Positions 43,230 through 50,929 of a stretch of 64,000 nt of DNA are shown here, piece by piece. How positions within the stretch are numbered: position 1 is the first letter of the stretch; each line of letters starts with the position of its first letter. The stretch lies in NCBI GenBank assembly GCA_903850425.1, contig CAINLR010000011.1:1-64000 (forward strand), given 5' to 3'. The position numbers were made by a program, and so were the translations under genes. The notes under the pieces are model-generated. The model was not told the DNA's origin and did no database searches. It worked only from the letters and a program-made list of their open reading frames with translations. The stretch is from an uncultured Verrucomicrobia subdivision 3 bacterium (lineage in GTDB: Bacteria; Verrucomicrobiota; Verrucomicrobiia; Limisphaerales; UBA11358).

Positions 43230-43482
43230 AATCAGCAGGTTTCTCGGGATTTCGATTCGGATGTATCGGGACGAACATCTGCCGCCGCATTTCCACGCGA
43301 TTTACAACGAGTTCGCCGCGCAAATTTCCATCCGGCATCCAGCCATCCTCAATGGTAAACTGCCGCCCCGCGTGCTCGGTTATGTGATTGAATGGGCTTC
43401 ATTGCACGAAAATGAACTGGCGCAATGTTGGGAGGCCGCGCGCGGCGACCAAGTGATTGGGAAAATTGAACCGTTGATCTGA
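43222..43482 (+). CDS. DUF4160-family small protein
   Basis: An 86-residue protein. MPEISRFLGISIRMYRDEHLPPHFHAIYNEFAAQISI carries the invariant HxPPHFH block of DUF4160, and VIEWASLHENELAQCWEAAR the C-terminal helix. It overlaps the DUF2442 gene by eight bases, so the two are translationally coupled. Its stop codon abuts the palindromic operator of ilvC. Confidence 0.88.
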   Translation: MPEISRFLGISIRMYRDEHLPPHFHAIYNEFAAQISIRHPAILNGKLPPRVLGYVIEWASLHENELAQCWEAARGDQVIGKIEPLI

Positions 43483-43520
43483 ATTTGCAAATTGACCGTA
43501 TTCAGTTGCATTGCTAGCCT
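43482..43520 (+). promoter_or_regulatory. ilvC promoter with the same palindromic operator
   Basis: AATTTGCAAATT (43482-43493) overlaps TTGACC (43492-43497); after 17 bases comes TAGCCT (43515-43520). The core and the following 45 bases are closely related to the ilvN promoter, giving a duplicated control region. Confidence 0.7.
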
Positions 43521-43543
43521 TCGCATCCGTTTCAACTAATTTT

Positions 43544-44566
43544 ATGGCAAAAGTCTATACCGACAAAGACGCCGATCTCGGCGTGTTCAAAAACAAAACG
43601 CTGGCGATCCTCGGCTTCGGCTCGCAGGGCCACGCCCACGCGCTCAACCTCAAGGATAGCGGCCTCAAGGTTCTCATCGGCCTTTACGAGGGCAGCAAGT
43701 CCATTCCCGTCGCGCAGGAAAAAGGTTTTGAAGTCGTCACCACCGCCGAAGCCGTGAAGCGTGCCGACGTCATCATGGTTGCGCTGCCCGACACCAAGCA
43801 GGCCAAGTGCTACCAGAAAGACATCGAGCCGAATTTGACCGCCGGCAAAACGCTGGTGTTCTCGCACGGTTTCTCCATTCATTTCAAGACCATCGTTCCG
43901 CCGAAGAATGTGAATGTCATCATGGTCGCGCCCAAAGGTCCCGGCCACACCGTCCGCCGCCAATACACCGAAGGCAAAGGCGTTCCCTCGCTCATTGCCG
44001 TCTATCAAAACCCCGGCAAGGACGCGAAGAAGATCGCGCTCGCCTGGGCCAAAGGCATCGGCGGCACGCGCGCGGGTGTGCTCGAAACCAATTTCAAGGA
44101 AGAGACCGAAACCGATTTGTTCGGCGAACAGACCGTGCTCTGCGGCGGCGCGAGCGCGCTCGTGCAGGCCGGATTTGAAGTGCTCGTCGAGGCCGGTTAC
44201 TCGCCCGAGATGGCCTACTTCGAATGTCTGCATGAATTGAAACTCATCGCCGACTTGATGAATGAAGCCGGCATCAGCGGCATGCGCTTCTCGATTTCCG
44301 AAACCGCCAAGTGGGGCGACGTCAGCGTCGGCCCGAAGATCATTGATGCCAGCGTGAAGAAACGCATGGCGGCGGCGCTGAAAGATATTCAATCCGGCAA
44401 GTTCGCCAAGGACTGGGTTGCGGAATATGAAGGCGGCTACAAACGCTACAATGCGCTGCTCAAAAAAGGCGAGCAGCATCCGATTGAAAAAACCGGCGCC
44501 AAGCTCCGCGCGATGATGCCGTGGATGAAAAAGCGTTCCATCAAAGGCGCACAGGCCGCTTACTAA
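43544..44566 (+). CDS. ilvC: Ketol-acid reductoisomerase
   Basis: A 340-residue class I enzyme converting acetolactate or acetohydroxybutyrate to the dihydroxy acid using NADPH and magnesium. Start [20 protein letters not shown] (43544); an upstream TTG frame is rejected. The Rossmann motif is [10 protein letters not shown], followed by [14 protein letters not shown] and [14 protein letters not shown]. The C-terminal knotted domain has [19 protein letters not shown], with the metal-binding Asp/Glu, and [13 protein letters not shown]. Confidence 0.97.
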   Translation: MAKVYTDKDADLGVFKNKTLAILGFGSQGHAHALNLKDSGLKVLIGLYEGSKSIPVAQEKGFEVVTTAEAVKRADVIMVALPDTKQAKCYQKDIEPNLTAGKTLVFSHGFSIHFKTIVPPKNVNVIMVAPKGPGHTVRRQYTEGKGVPSLIAVYQNPGKDAKKIALAWAKGIGGTRAGVLETNFKEETETDLFGEQTVLCGGASALVQAGFEVLVEAGYSPEMAYFECLHELKLIADLMNEAGISGMRFSISETAKWGDVSVGPKIIDASVKKRMAAALKDIQSGKFAKDWVAEYEGGYKRYNALLKKGEQHPIEKTGAKLRAMMPWMKKRSIKGAQAAY

Positions 44567-44581
44567 TTCAAAGTTTGAAAC

Positions 44582-44616
44582 AAAAAAAGCCGCTGGAGCA
44601 ATCCGGCGGCTTTTTT
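44582..44616. terminator. Bidirectional rho-independent terminator after ilvC
   Basis: A-tract, stem GCCGCTGG / CCGGCGGC (one G-U pair), six-base loop, then TTTTTT. It stands 15 bases after the ilvC stop. Confidence 0.85.
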
Positions 44617-44620
44617 GTCC

Positions 44621-44772
44621 TTATACCAATTCTCAAAAACAAGCGGTGCCTTGGTAGGGCGTCGCGGCGGCGCCGCCAAGCGGGGAGGCCGAGCCGCAGC
44701 TCGGCCCGACCAGTAATGTGCCGGTTATCAGTGGGAAATGGTATTATACCAATTTTCAAAGCGAACCGGTGG
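44621..44772. repeat. Small REP/MITE-like element
   Basis: TTATACCAATTCTCAAAA (from 44621) is repeated directly as TTATACCAATTTTCAAAG (from about 44754). AAATGGTATTA just before the second copy is the near-inverse of the first. Between them is a GC-rich hairpin with GGCCGAGC / GCTCGGCC perfect arms. The pattern suggests a miniature element with terminal repeats. Confidence 0.5.
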
Positions 44773-44812
44773 AAGGCTCGGACCACCGATCACCCCGGTG
44801 CGTCCGGCAAAG

Positions 44813-44843
44813 AAAAACGCGGCAACCTTGCGGTTGCCGCGTT
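44813..44843 (-). terminator. Terminator of the pseudopilin gene
   Basis: A perfect 12-base-pair stem, AACGCGGCAACC (44816-44827) with GGTTGCCGCGTT (44832-44843), four-base loop. On the minus strand it is followed by T5, placed 18 bases after the pseudopilin stop. Confidence 0.85.
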
Positions 44844-44860
44844 GAATCGAACCGAAACTT

Positions 44861-45628
44861 TTAGTTCGGGAAGTTATACAGCGGGACGGTCACCGAAGCG
44901 CCGTTGGTGGCGTTCTGGAGCTGCTGTTGCAAACCGCTCACCGTGACCTGCGCCACGCTGCCGTCAGCGATGCCCAGGTTGCCCGCCTTCTGGTGCAGGT
45001 CATTCTGCGTCCAAGAAGAGGAGTTGTTGTAAAGCGCGGCCTGGCCCAAGCCGAGTCCGGTGGAGGTATTCGTCTTCAGCGCGGCAACCGTGGTGTTGAC
45101 GGCGACAGTGCCGATGTTGCGGTCGCCGGAGAGAACCATCTGGGGGTAAGCATCCGAGGCATCACCGCAGACGAAGTAGCTGAGACCCCATTGGCCGTTG
45201 GCGAGCGAGGTGCTGCCACCACCGGAGATGACTTGGGTGAAGTTGGTCGGGGCCACGCCGGCGTGACCGGAGCTGTCCGAGGTGCAATACAGGATCTTGG
45301 CTGAGCCGAGCTCGTTGGACATCACGCCGAACACGTTGGTGACGCCAAATTGGGTGACCTTGGCTCCGGCCGCGCCGTTCGCGTAAACGAATTCCGAGGA
45401 ACCGCCATTCTGCGAGCTAACGGACATCGGATATTTATCACCGTTGTCACCGCCCCAGATGCGGAAGGAGAGGCCGACCTGCTTGAGATTGTTGACGCAG
45501 TTGATGCGTTGGGCTTTGCGCTTGGCGGCGGCGAGCGCCGGGAGGAGCATGGCGGCGAGAATCGCGATGATCGCGATGACGACGAGGAGTTCGATAAGCG
45601 TAAACGCTTTTTTCTGGTTTTGTTTCAT
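44861..45628 (-). CDS. Pseudopilin-like protein with prepilin N-terminus
   Basis: A 255-residue envelope protein. [19 protein letters not shown] is a short prepilin leader with the cleavage site before Phe, and the hydrophobic stem runs to [33 protein letters not shown]. The C-terminal domain is variable, with [15 protein letters not shown] near the end. Smaller than the protein at 22033 and monocistronic, with its own terminator. Such single pseudopilin genes are abundant in Verrucomicrobiota; the specific role is unknown. Confidence 0.88.
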   Translation of the reverse strand: MKQNQKKAFTLIELLVVIAIIAILAAMLLPALAAAKRKAQRINCVNNLKQVGLSFRIWGGDNGDKYPMSVSSQNGGSSEFVYANGAAGAKVTQFGVTNVFGVMSNELGSAKILYCTSDSSGHAGVAPTNFTQVISGGGSTSLANGQWGLSYFVCGDASDAYPQMVLSGDRNIGTVAVNTTVAALKTNTSTGLGLGQAALYNNSSSWTQNDLHQKAGNLGIADGSVAQVTVSGLQQQLQNATNGASVTVPLYNFPN

Positions 45629-45793
45629 AATGGTTTTTGTTTTGTTGTTGCTTCCGGGACCGGCGCGGATTCCACGGGGAATCGCCGCAACGGTTGATCG
45701 GATTTCTAAATTAACCTTAGCAATGCCAATGCCAGTCTTGAATTGCTAAAAAACCCAATGATTTGCCCGCCGCCGCGCGCTCGGGCGGGCGAA

Positions 45794-45834
45794 CTGCGTG
45801 AAATTTTCACGCAGAGCGCGTGAGTTTCACGCAG
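45794..45834. terminator. Hairpin repeats downstream of the antiporter gene
   Basis: CTGCGTGAA (45794-45802) and TTCACGCAG (45806-45814) form a perfect stem; a further TTTCACGCAG follows at 45825-45834. They lie about 100 bases past the antiporter stop. A CTGCGTG/CACGCAG stem also closes the GH92 gene. Likely transcript ends. The rest of the 298-base gap (45629-45926) shows nothing else. Confidence 0.4.
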
Positions 45835-45926
45835 TGGCGGTAAAGTTGTTCACCGGAAAAGGTGGTTCCGGCGCAAGCGGCGGCGTGCGGAGCGGAAATG
45901 CGCCGATAGCGGAGTTCGCGCTGCAA

Positions 45927-47639
45927 TTACGGAATGACTTCGCTGCGGTCCTGCAAGAGCTGCTCCTGGGCCTGCCGTTTTTCGGGGAGCAGATTTTTTT
46001 CGGCCGATTCCAGCGCATGCAGCAGGTTGGCCGCTTCGAGCAGGCGCGGCGCGGTGACAAAATTGGCGCCGGCGGCGTAAAGCGGCGGGATGTCTGCCAG
46101 CAGTTCGGCGTGGACAATGATCTGGGCGTCGGCATTCAACTCGCGCAGTTGCCGCAACATCTTCAGATTGTCTGCGCCCTTGAGGACGGTGTTGGGCAGC
46201 GAGCAGATGATGATTTCCGCGTGCGAAGCGCCGGCGTGGTGCAGCACGTCGCGCGCGGTGATGTCGCCATAGACGGCGTGGATCTGGCGCTGCTTCAACT
46301 TCTCGTGGACGACAGGGTTGAAGTCCACGACCACGATTTCGGGCAATAAATCCGGGCGTTCCCGGCTGATTTCCGCCACCAGCGAGCTGGCCGTCCAGGA
46401 AAAACCGAGCAGACAGATCCGCCGGATTTTTCGTTCGCCGCCGGCATCGCCGGTGGTTTGGTCGAGGTCGCGGAGCTCGAGTTTATTCAGCCAGGGCGTG
46501 ATTTTTCGCAGGATGGAATTGTTGGCCAGGATCGCGTAAGTCGAGCCGACGGCGAGGAACGCAAACGAAAATGCGGCGATGCCGATGGAGTTTTCCGAGA
46601 CGTCCCCGCTGGTCCGGCCCAGCGCGAGCAGCACCAGCGACAGTTCGCTCAATTGCGACAGGTTGATCGCCGGCAACAGGCTGACGCGGTAGCCCTGCCG
46701 CAGGCGGTAGAGCACCGGAAACACCGTGACCAGCCGGCTGCCCACGAGGAACAGGCAGAAGAAAGCCGTCCAGAGCAGGTAGCTCCACGTCGGCAGCGGA
46801 ATGCTCATGCCGAGCGAAACGAAAAACAGCGTCACGAAAAAATCGCGGATGCTGGTGACCTTCGCGCTGACGTCGAGCGTGTAGGGAAACGTGGAGATCA
46901 TCACGCCGGCGATCAGCGCGCCCATGGCCGGGGAAAGTTTCAGATAATCCGCGAAGCCGGCCAGGGCAAAACACCACGCCAGCGCGCCGACCAGCACCAG
47001 CTCCGGCAGGCGCGCGATGAATTTGAAGACCGGCGGCAGCACGAACCGGCTGACCAAAAACGCCACGGCCAGCAGCAGGAGCACATGGCCAAACGCCTGC
47101 GCCAGCGGGCCGGCGGCGGGATTCTTCAGGTTCGGCTGGAGGGCGAGAAAGAGAATGACAAACACATCCTGCAACACCAGGACGCCGAGGGTGACGCGAC
47201 CGGCGAGCGTTTCCAGTTCGCGTTTGTCGTAAAGAATTTTGACGATGATGACCGTGCTGCTCATCGCCGCCGCCACGCCCAGGTAAAGCGCTTCGAGCCG
47301 GTTTTGCGCCAGGCCGCAACCGCCAAAGACGAGCCAGCCGAGCAGCACGCCGCCGACGATTTGCGCGATGGCGGTGACGGTGATGACCCGGCCGGCGTTC
47401 AGCATCCGTTTCAGGTCAATCTCCAGTCCGATCATGAACAGCAGCAGTGACAGGCCGATTTCAGAAATGGTCTGGATGTCGCGGGCGTCGGTGATGAACT
47501 TGAAGCCATGCGGGCCGATGGCGAAACCGGCGATGAGATACGCAAGCAGCAGCGGCTGCCGCGCCACCTGCGACCCCACCGCCACAATCCACGCGGCGAT
47601 GATGCAGATGGCGATTTCAGTGACAAGACCGTGCTCCAT
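45927..47639 (-). CDS. Monovalent cation:proton antiporter, CPA2 (Kef-type) with RCK domain
   Basis: A 570-residue inner-membrane antiporter. Twelve or so helices form the Na+/H+ exchanger domain: QPLLLAYLIAGFAIGPHGF, EIGLSLLLFMIGLEIDL, MGALIAGVMISTFPY. The cytoplasmic C-terminus has a TrkA-N/RCK Rossmann fold (ICLLGFSWTASSLVAEI, VVVDFNPVVHEKLKQRQIHAVYGDITARDVL). Probably potassium or sodium efflux controlled by nucleotide binding. The final 40 residues are a coiled coil. The glutathione-binding residues of true KefB/C cannot be confirmed. Confidence 0.88.
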   Translation of the reverse strand: MEHGLVTEIAICIIAAWIVAVGSQVARQPLLLAYLIAGFAIGPHGFKFITDARDIQTISEIGLSLLLFMIGLEIDLKRMLNAGRVITVTAIAQIVGGVLLGWLVFGGCGLAQNRLEALYLGVAAAMSSTVIIVKILYDKRELETLAGRVTLGVLVLQDVFVILFLALQPNLKNPAAGPLAQAFGHVLLLLAVAFLVSRFVLPPVFKFIARLPELVLVGALAWCFALAGFADYLKLSPAMGALIAGVMISTFPYTLDVSAKVTSIRDFFVTLFFVSLGMSIPLPTWSYLLWTAFFCLFLVGSRLVTVFPVLYRLRQGYRVSLLPAINLSQLSELSLVLLALGRTSGDVSENSIGIAAFSFAFLAVGSTYAILANNSILRKITPWLNKLELRDLDQTTGDAGGERKIRRICLLGFSWTASSLVAEISRERPDLLPEIVVVDFNPVVHEKLKQRQIHAVYGDITARDVLHHAGASHAEIIICSLPNTVLKGADNLKMLRQLRELNADAQIIVHAELLADIPPLYAAGANFVTAPRLLEAANLLHALESAEKNLLPEKRQAQEQLLQDRSEVIP

Positions 47640-47723
47640 GAGGGCGGGAACTTAAACGAGATAATGAATTAGGAAAGCAGGAATTTCCAGCCGCGCTTCA
47701 AACCGGCCAAGCGGCAGCGGTGG

Positions 47724-48407
47724 CTACTGCCGCGCGCCGAAGACGGCGTCAAGGATGACTTCCTTGGTTTTCCAGATCAGCGCCATGGTCATGGCCAGCG
47801 GCAGCAGCACAAAAAAGACCAGCAGCAGATGGCTGGCGCGTTCCACCACAACCAGCACCCAACCGATGGCTAGCGCGGGTCGGGGAATTTCCGATAGACC
47901 GATGAACCCGATCGCGAACAACAAGAGCGCGCTGAGCAACCAGCGGTTGAGCGCGCTGAACTGACGGGTTTCGTGCCGCAGCGTTTCGTCGGGTAGCATC
48001 GCGCCGAGGCGCTTGAGCACGAGGTTCAGATTGAACAGAAACAACACGGCGGAGATTTCCAGCAACATCATAGCGGCGCTGAAAAAAATCTGCCCGGGCA
48101 GCTTGTTGTGCCAGAAAATAAACGGGCACAAGCCGAGGTTGACAAGGCCGAGCAGCAGCGCGCGGTCGAGCGCGTTGCGCCAGGGACGCTCCTGCTTTTG
48201 GAAATCGGCCATCTGCCAGAGGCCATAGAGCAGCAGCGCGTTGACGGCGAGCGCGGGCAAAATGCCCAGCGGCTTGAGCCAGTCGGCGCGGGCGGTTTCC
48301 GCGCAGACGATCAGCGCGGCAGGCAAACCCCAAAACAGCGCGGACAGCCCGCGCGCCAGCCGGCCGAGCGAGCGGAGCAATTGCGGGTTGGGTATCGGTT
48401 CTGACAT
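47724..48407 (-). CDS. Predicted polytopic membrane protein
   Basis: A 227-residue protein starting at MSEPIPNPQLLRSLGRLARG with about five to six hydrophobic helices (LSALFWGLPAALIVCAE, ILPALAVNALLLYGLW, LGLVNLGLCPFIFW, WLLSALLLFAIGFIGLSE, HLLLVFFVLLPLAMTMALIW). No transporter or enzyme motif recognised. A longer frame to 48575 overlaps the GH92 gene on the other strand and is rejected. It may lie in one transcript with the antiporter 84 bases downstream. Function unknown. Confidence 0.7.
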   Translation of the reverse strand: MSEPIPNPQLLRSLGRLARGLSALFWGLPAALIVCAETARADWLKPLGILPALAVNALLLYGLWQMADFQKQERPWRNALDRALLLGLVNLGLCPFIFWHNKLPGQIFFSAAMMLLEISAVLFLFNLNLVLKRLGAMLPDETLRHETRQFSALNRWLLSALLLFAIGFIGLSEIPRPALAIGWVLVVVERASHLLLVFFVLLPLAMTMALIWKTKEVILDAVFGARQ

Positions 48408-48566
48408 CGGCGAAAGGATGACGGAAGAATGGCGAATGGAAAAACAAATTTGTGCGGCGCGATTTCGCGCCGCCGTAATCGCCGCCATGCAACCCATTCG
48501 GCGTCGGGTGAAAAAGTTCAAACGTAAAGTTTTACTGGCGGCAGAATAACCGCTAAACATTTGCCC

Positions 48567-50852
48567 ATGTTGCAACCATATTCGCCGAGCCAGGCCGTCA
48601 CCTTACTGCTGCTTGGCTTTTTCTTGGTCACGCCAGCTTTTGGACAATCGCCGGTGGACTATGCGAATCCGCTCGTCGGCACCGCTTCGCTGGATGATCC
48701 CGCGCTGCTCGGCAATGCGCCGCCGCCCGGCGAGGAAGCTTACTCCGGTTTTACTTATCCCGGACCGGCGTTGCCGCATCACGATATTATTCTCGGACCG
48801 ATCAACAAAGATCTGACCGAAGCGGCGGGCAATCACGGGATCATTTTTCCCTACGTCCATTCGCGCCGGACGATGCTGGGATTTTCCGCGCCGATGGGCG
48901 GGCTGACGATCATGCCCGTGGTGGGTGAATGGAATGTGCCGCCCGACCGCACTTACGCGTCGCCTTACGACAAGCAGACCGAAAAAGCTTCACCGGGATA
49001 TTATTCGGTGTTCTTTCCCGACAGCGGCATCAAGACCGAACTGACGACCACCGAACACACGGGCTATTATCAATTCACGTTTCCGAAAACCGAGCGGGGT
49101 GCGGTGTTGATTGATTTGGGTGCTGGAAATAACCGCATTGAAATCGTCGGCGATCACACCGTGCGCGGCACCAGCGAGCGGGGCGGACGCAGCTTTGTGG
49201 CGGAGTTTTCCAAGCCGTTCAAAGCGTTTGGAACCTTCCGTCAAAACCCGCCGCAACTCGAAGGCGCCCGCGTGCGGCGCGATGACTATGTGCGCACGGA
49301 GGCGCGCACGATGTCCGGCAGTTACGCGGGTGCTTACTTGAATTTTTCCACCACGGCGGGTGAACAAGTCCTCGTGCGCATTGCTTCCGCACGAACTTTC
49401 GAAGCGGCCCAGGAGCAGCTCGACACGGAATCACGCAGCTTTGATGAAATGCATCAGCGAGCCAAAAAACTCTGGAGCGCAAAGCTGAATTTGATTGCAG
49501 TCAAAGGCGGCACTGAAAAGGAACGCGAGCTGTTTTACTCCACGCTCTACAACTCACTGCTCACGCCGCGCCTCATCACGAAGAAGGGCGCTCCTCTGCG
49601 CGGACGCAATTCCGACGGCAGCATCGCCGAGTATGATCGCTACAGTCCCATTGCGTTTTGGGACACGGGGCGTAACCAAATTGTGCTACTCACGCTGCTG
49701 GAGCCGGACGTTAAGACCAATATCCTGCGCACGCATCTGGAGATGGCGCGCGAATCCGGCTGGATGCACACGTCGTTCTACGGCGACCATGCGGTGTTCA
49801 TGTATCTCGGCGATTGGGAGCGCGGCCTGCCGTTCGACTACGCTTCCGTCTATGAATACCTCCGCAAGAACGCGATGGACCCAGCGGGTCCGCGTGGCGA
49901 CCTCGCCGAGTATTTGAAAAATGGCTGGGTTCACGACGACTTCATGGAACATCCCAGCCCGCCCGAATCAGGCGGCCATGCCGGCGTGGACAAAACGCTG
50001 GAATACAGTTGGGACGATTATGCGCTCGCGTTGTTCGCCAAAAAACTCGGCAAGGATGACGACTACAAAATTTTCCTCGCCCGCGCGCACAACTACACCA
50101 ACGTCTTCGATGCCTCCACCGGCTTCATGCGCGGCCGTAATCCGGACGGTTCCTGGATTTCGCCGTATGATCCGTTCGAGCCTTACTATAACTACATGAG
50201 CAAAGAAGCCAGCGGCTGGCAAAATTTCTGGCTCGTGCCGCATGACGTGCAGGGCTTGATTAACTTGGTCGGTGGACGCGAAAATTTTGTGAAGAAGCTC
50301 GACACTTTTTTCAATACGCCTTACCAGCCCAAAGGCATCGCCCGCGACGTCACGGGCATGGTCGGCCTCTATTGCCAGGGCAATCAACCCGATCAACAAA
50401 CCGCTTACTACTACGATTACGCGGGCCAGCCGTGGAAGACGCAGGAACTCATCCGCAGAATTTTGAAAGAGATGTATGGCAGCGACCAATTCGGCCTCGC
50501 CTATCCCGGCATGGACGACCAAGGCTCGACCTCGTCGTGGTATGTATTGAGCGCGCTCGGTTTTTACACCGTAGATCCTTCCAGTCCGAATTATATCATC
50601 GGCACGCCGCTCTTTGACGAAGCCGTCGTTCATCTCGGCAACGGCAAAGACCTGATCATCCAAGCCCAGAACAACTCTGAAAAAAATCTCTATATCCAGT
50701 CCGCCACCTTGAACGGCCAGCCGTGGAACAAGCCGTGGTTCAGCCACTCGGACATCGCCAGCGGCGGCAAATTTGTTTTTAAGATGGGACCGCAGCCAAA
50801 TCGGAGTTGGGGCAGCGCGCCGGACGCCGCGCCACCGTCGATGTCGCGCTGA
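48567..50852 (+). CDS. Glycoside hydrolase family 92 (alpha-mannosidase)
   Basis: A 761-residue secreted enzyme with signal peptide MLQPYSPSQAVTLLLLGFF to AFGQ. GH92 enzymes are calcium-dependent exo-alpha-mannosidases. The N-terminal beta-sandwich opens with VDYANPLVGT; the (alpha/alpha)6 domain has LFYSTLYNSLLTPRL, AFWDTGRNQIVLLTLLEP, GMDDQGSTSSWYVLSALGFY (where the Glu/Asp acid pair of the NEDxG motif is read as DD) and FDEAVVHLGNGK. The MDDQ in place of the usual NEDD/NEDC is a departure that could affect activity or linkage preference. Confidence 0.88.
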   Translation: MLQPYSPSQAVTLLLLGFFLVTPAFGQSPVDYANPLVGTASLDDPALLGNAPPPGEEAYSGFTYPGPALPHHDIILGPINKDLTEAAGNHGIIFPYVHSRRTMLGFSAPMGGLTIMPVVGEWNVPPDRTYASPYDKQTEKASPGYYSVFFPDSGIKTELTTTEHTGYYQFTFPKTERGAVLIDLGAGNNRIEIVGDHTVRGTSERGGRSFVAEFSKPFKAFGTFRQNPPQLEGARVRRDDYVRTEARTMSGSYAGAYLNFSTTAGEQVLVRIASARTFEAAQEQLDTESRSFDEMHQRAKKLWSAKLNLIAVKGGTEKERELFYSTLYNSLLTPRLITKKGAPLRGRNSDGSIAEYDRYSPIAFWDTGRNQIVLLTLLEPDVKTNILRTHLEMARESGWMHTSFYGDHAVFMYLGDWERGLPFDYASVYEYLRKNAMDPAGPRGDLAEYLKNGWVHDDFMEHPSPPESGGHAGVDKTLEYSWDDYALALFAKKLGKDDDYKIFLARAHNYTNVFDASTGFMRGRNPDGSWISPYDPFEPYYNYMSKEASGWQNFWLVPHDVQGLINLVGGRENFVKKLDTFFNTPYQPKGIARDVTGMVGLYCQGNQPDQQTAYYYDYAGQPWKTQELIRRILKEMYGSDQFGLAYPGMDDQGSTSSWYVLSALGFYTVDPSSPNYIIGTPLFDEAVVHLGNGKDLIIQAQNNSEKNLYIQSATLNGQPWNKPWFSHSDIASGGKFVFKMGPQPNRSWGSAPDAAPPSMSR

Positions 50853-50885
50853 TCACAAATCATCGTTTCAGATTTCGGAATAATT

Positions 50886-50922
50886 CTGCGTGCGATTAGC
50901 GAATCCGTGTTTTCGCACGCAG
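50886..50922. terminator. Hairpin between convergent GH92 and speA genes
   Basis: CTGCGTGCGA (50886-50895) and TCGCACGCAG (50913-50922) are perfect complements with a 17-base loop, between two converging 3' ends. There is no T-tract. Confidence 0.5.
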
Positions 50923-50929
50923 CGGTGGG

